A stretch of 64,000 nt of DNA from Afipia sp. P52-10 (lineage in GTDB: Bacteria > Pseudomonadota > Alphaproteobacteria > Rhizobiales > Xanthobacteraceae), in contig NZ_AZSJ01000003.1 in the NCBI RefSeq assembly GCF_000516555.1, positions 2,594,669 through 2,658,668 of the forward strand, read 5' to 3'. Positions 62,491-64,000 of the stretch are shown here, in pieces (positions within the stretch are counted from its first letter, which is position 1; each line of letters opens with the position of its first letter). The notes beneath the pieces were generated by a model, which made no database searches, was not told where the DNA came from, and saw only the letters and a list, made by a program, of their open reading frames with translations. The position numbers were made by a program, and so were the translations under genes.

Positions 62491-62699
62491 TGAGGAGAAG
62501 ATCGTAGCGCTCACGCGACCGACAAGAATAGACATTTTCTGCATCTATTTTTGCAGTCCTCCTTCTTGTGCCATGAGCTCCTTCAGCAAGGAGTGAGAGC
62601 TGCAAATCCAGTATCAATTTATCGTCGAGCCCGAGGGAGCCGTTGGTCTCTCCTGATCCCATGTAATGATTTTATAAGAGTATTTGTTACGATTCCCGG
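62491..62699. other. Spacer between IS relic and autotransporter gene
   Basis: This short AT-richer spacer holds no gene. It probably contains the promoter of the autotransporter-like gene; no clear -35/-10 pair was identified. Confidence 0.35.
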
Positions 62700-63999
62700 A
62701 TGCCTCAGCTTGAGGTGATTCGCGGAAGAGGAGTGCGCCAATTGTCTGCTGACCGCGTGGAGACGCGAATTGCCGCTTCCAGTTTCGCCGCGACAACCGG
62801 CAGCTTGCTGAGAGGCGTGCTGTCGAGCTCCGTTGGTTGCCAGCGGATTATCCTGGCCGCTGCAACGACAGCGCTGCTGCCTTCCGCGCAGGCGCTCGCG
62901 CAGTGCTCTCCGCCACCGCCGGCAGCAGTCAGCGTCTCCTCCGGCAGTTGCACGGATCCAGCCTTCACCGATCGGACAAGTCCGGGTACCGTGGTCGAGG
63001 TCTCCGGCACCGGGAGCTACAGCGCCACGTCCACCCATCTTCTGGTGACCGGCAACGGCTACGGCGCATACGCGAACAGTGGCGGGACGATCGTCCTGAC
63101 CGGCACGCCCGACAGCGCCACCTCGCTCAGCGAGATCACGACCTATGGTGCGGGCAGTCATGCCCTCTATGCCAGTGGCGGAGGCCTGATCACCGCCGAC
63201 AATACGGCTCTCTACACGAACGATGCCGGTGCTTATGGCATTGGAGCGGTTGGAGCGGGCAGCAGGGTTACGCTGACTGAGAGTGGGGTGAACACCTTCG
63301 GCGATGGCGCATATGGTGCCTATGCGGCCAGCGGCGGGACAGTCTCCCTGACGCGCGCCGATATCCAAACGTACGGCACGGGTGCTTCGGCCGTCTTTGC
63401 GGATATCGGTGGCTCTATCATCCTCAACAGCTTGAATACCTTTAGCATGGGCGCAACCAATGCTTCCGGCGCCGTGGCTTCGGGAGTAGGCAGCAGCCTT
63501 GTGTTGAACAACACTTACGTAAACGTCTTGAGTGCCGACAGCGTCGGGCTGTTCGCCACCAGCGGGGGAGCGATCGTCCTCAACGGGGGTGCCGTCGTGA
63601 CAGGCGACTACTTCGGAGGCACTATCATCGCCGATGCTCCCGGCATCCTCGCTCGAGGACCCGGCAGCAGAATCCAAGTCAGCAATGGTGCGACGTCCGC
63701 CACCTATGGTGCGAACAGCCCGGGTATATGGGCTGATGCCGGAGGCCGGGTTGATTTCTCGGGCTATGGGATCTTCACCTATCAACGCAATTCTCCCGGC
63801 GCGCAGGCCGATGGGGGCAGCACGGTCACCCTGACCGACACCATCGTCCGTACGACTGGTCCGTCCAGCGCCGGCTTGCTTGTCCGCGGTGGAAGCACAG
63901 TCCTCGTGACGGGCACCGAGGTCAGTACCGGATTCCGGGTGACGGGAGGCTCCACACCGGTTCTCCAGTTCCCAGACGCTGAGGTAGGCTTGGAGGCCC
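62700..63999 (+). CDS. Autotransporter-like beta-helix protein (3' partial)
   Basis: An ATG at 62700 opens a frame without stops through the window end, at least 433 residues. The N-terminus is an extended signal region ending in LLPSAQALAQC (about residue 68). The rest is a passenger of irregular Gly/Ser/Thr-rich repeats such as GAYANSGGTIVLTG, HALYASGGGLITAD and GLFATSGGAIVLNGG, typical of right-handed beta-helix passengers. The outer-membrane beta-barrel, if present, lies beyond the window. A function in adhesion or as an outer-membrane esterase cannot be judged. Confidence 0.75.
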   Translation, partial: MPQLEVIRGRGVRQLSADRVETRIAASSFAATTGSLLRGVLSSSVGCQRIILAAATTALLPSAQALAQCSPPPPAAVSVSSGSCTDPAFTDRTSPGTVVEVSGTGSYSATSTHLLVTGNGYGAYANSGGTIVLTGTPDSATSLSEITTYGAGSHALYASGGGLITADNTALYTNDAGAYGIGAVGAGSRVTLTESGVNTFGDGAYGAYAASGGTVSLTRADIQTYGTGASAVFADIGGSIILNSLNTFSMGATNASGAVASGVGSSLVLNNTYVNVLSADSVGLFATSGGAIVLNGGAVVTGDYFGGTIIADAPGILARGPGSRIQVSNGATSATYGANSPGIWADAGGRVDFSGYGIFTYQRNSPGAQADGGSTVTLTDTIVRTTGPSSAGLLVRGGSTVLVTGTEVSTGFRVTGGSTPVLQFPDAEVGLEA

Positions 64000-64000
64000 A

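Noticed and set aside
62619-63785. A 388-codon minus frame at the right end
   Set aside because: It mirrors the repeat pattern of the plus-strand autotransporter and has no credible domain or ribosome site.
33660-64000. Search for a second copy of the tRNA-Met 3' end as an island attachment site
   Set aside because: No matching direct repeat was found by eye up to the window end; it could lie beyond.

Overview
The window looks like chromosome of a GC-rich alphaproteobacterium of the order Rhizobiales, most likely the Bradyrhizobium/Rhodopseudomonas/Afipia group. The basis is family-level recognition: a dnaG-rpoD pair, a fliF-fliG-fliH-fliN-flbD flagellar operon beside the CtrA inhibitor sciP, a BA14K protein, a PmtA-type phospholipid methyltransferase, and CtrA-like boxes. 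No taxonomic marker such as rRNA is present.

From 1 to about 33.7 kb the content is mostly core housekeeping. It holds a truncated transglutaminase-like gene, DUF1284, BioY, a gamma-glutamylcyclotransferase-like protein, an MFS efflux pump, DNA primase, the major sigma factor, a lytic transglycosylase, a frameshifted epoxide-hydrolase-type gene and an amidinotransferase-fold enzyme. These are followed by MsrA and MsrB, a flavodoxin-fold reductase, a RecD-like helicase, an LLM flavin oxidoreductase and an aspartyl/asparaginyl hydroxylase. The flagellar block spans 22.9-30.8 kb (FlbD, FliN, FliH, FliG, FliF, SciP, FlgD, FliK). After it come MnmA, PmtA and a tRNA-Met(CAU).

From the tRNA-Met to about 62.5 kb the window becomes an accessory catabolic region that ends in a dead IS5-type element. 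Three neighbouring modules can be separated. Module A (34.6-48.1 kb) has a DUF35 protein, thiolase, MaoC hydratase, FAD oxidoreductase, acyl-CoA ligase, LysR regulator, SMP-30 lactonase, two-subunit molybdenum hydroxylase, acyl-CoA dehydrogenase and a TctC solute receptor. Its promoters share a 13-bp palindrome of the form GATAACtGTTATC. Module B (48.3-54.9 kb) has an IclR regulator diverging from TctC, MmgE/PrpD and LeuC-, LeuD- and LeuB-like enzymes. Module C (54.9-61.5 kb) has a second IclR regulator, an extradiol dioxygenase with a TctC receptor, a metal-dependent amidohydrolase, a flavin monooxygenase and a fumarylacetoacetate-hydrolase-family protein. Its two divergent promoter regions hold three perfect copies of TGTCC-N7-GGACA. 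The plausible logic is TctC-type capture of organic acids, CoA-thioester beta-oxidation-like chemistry in A, hydratase/oxidative decarboxylation chemistry in B, and aromatic hydroxylation with meta-cleavage in C. The substrates cannot be read from sequence.

The last 1.3 kb is the N-terminal part of a large autotransporter-like beta-helix protein that runs off the window. Apparent decay marks include frameshifts near 10464, 34275 and 42998, and a frameshift plus nonsense codon in the transposase. Any of the single-base ones could also be a sequencing error.
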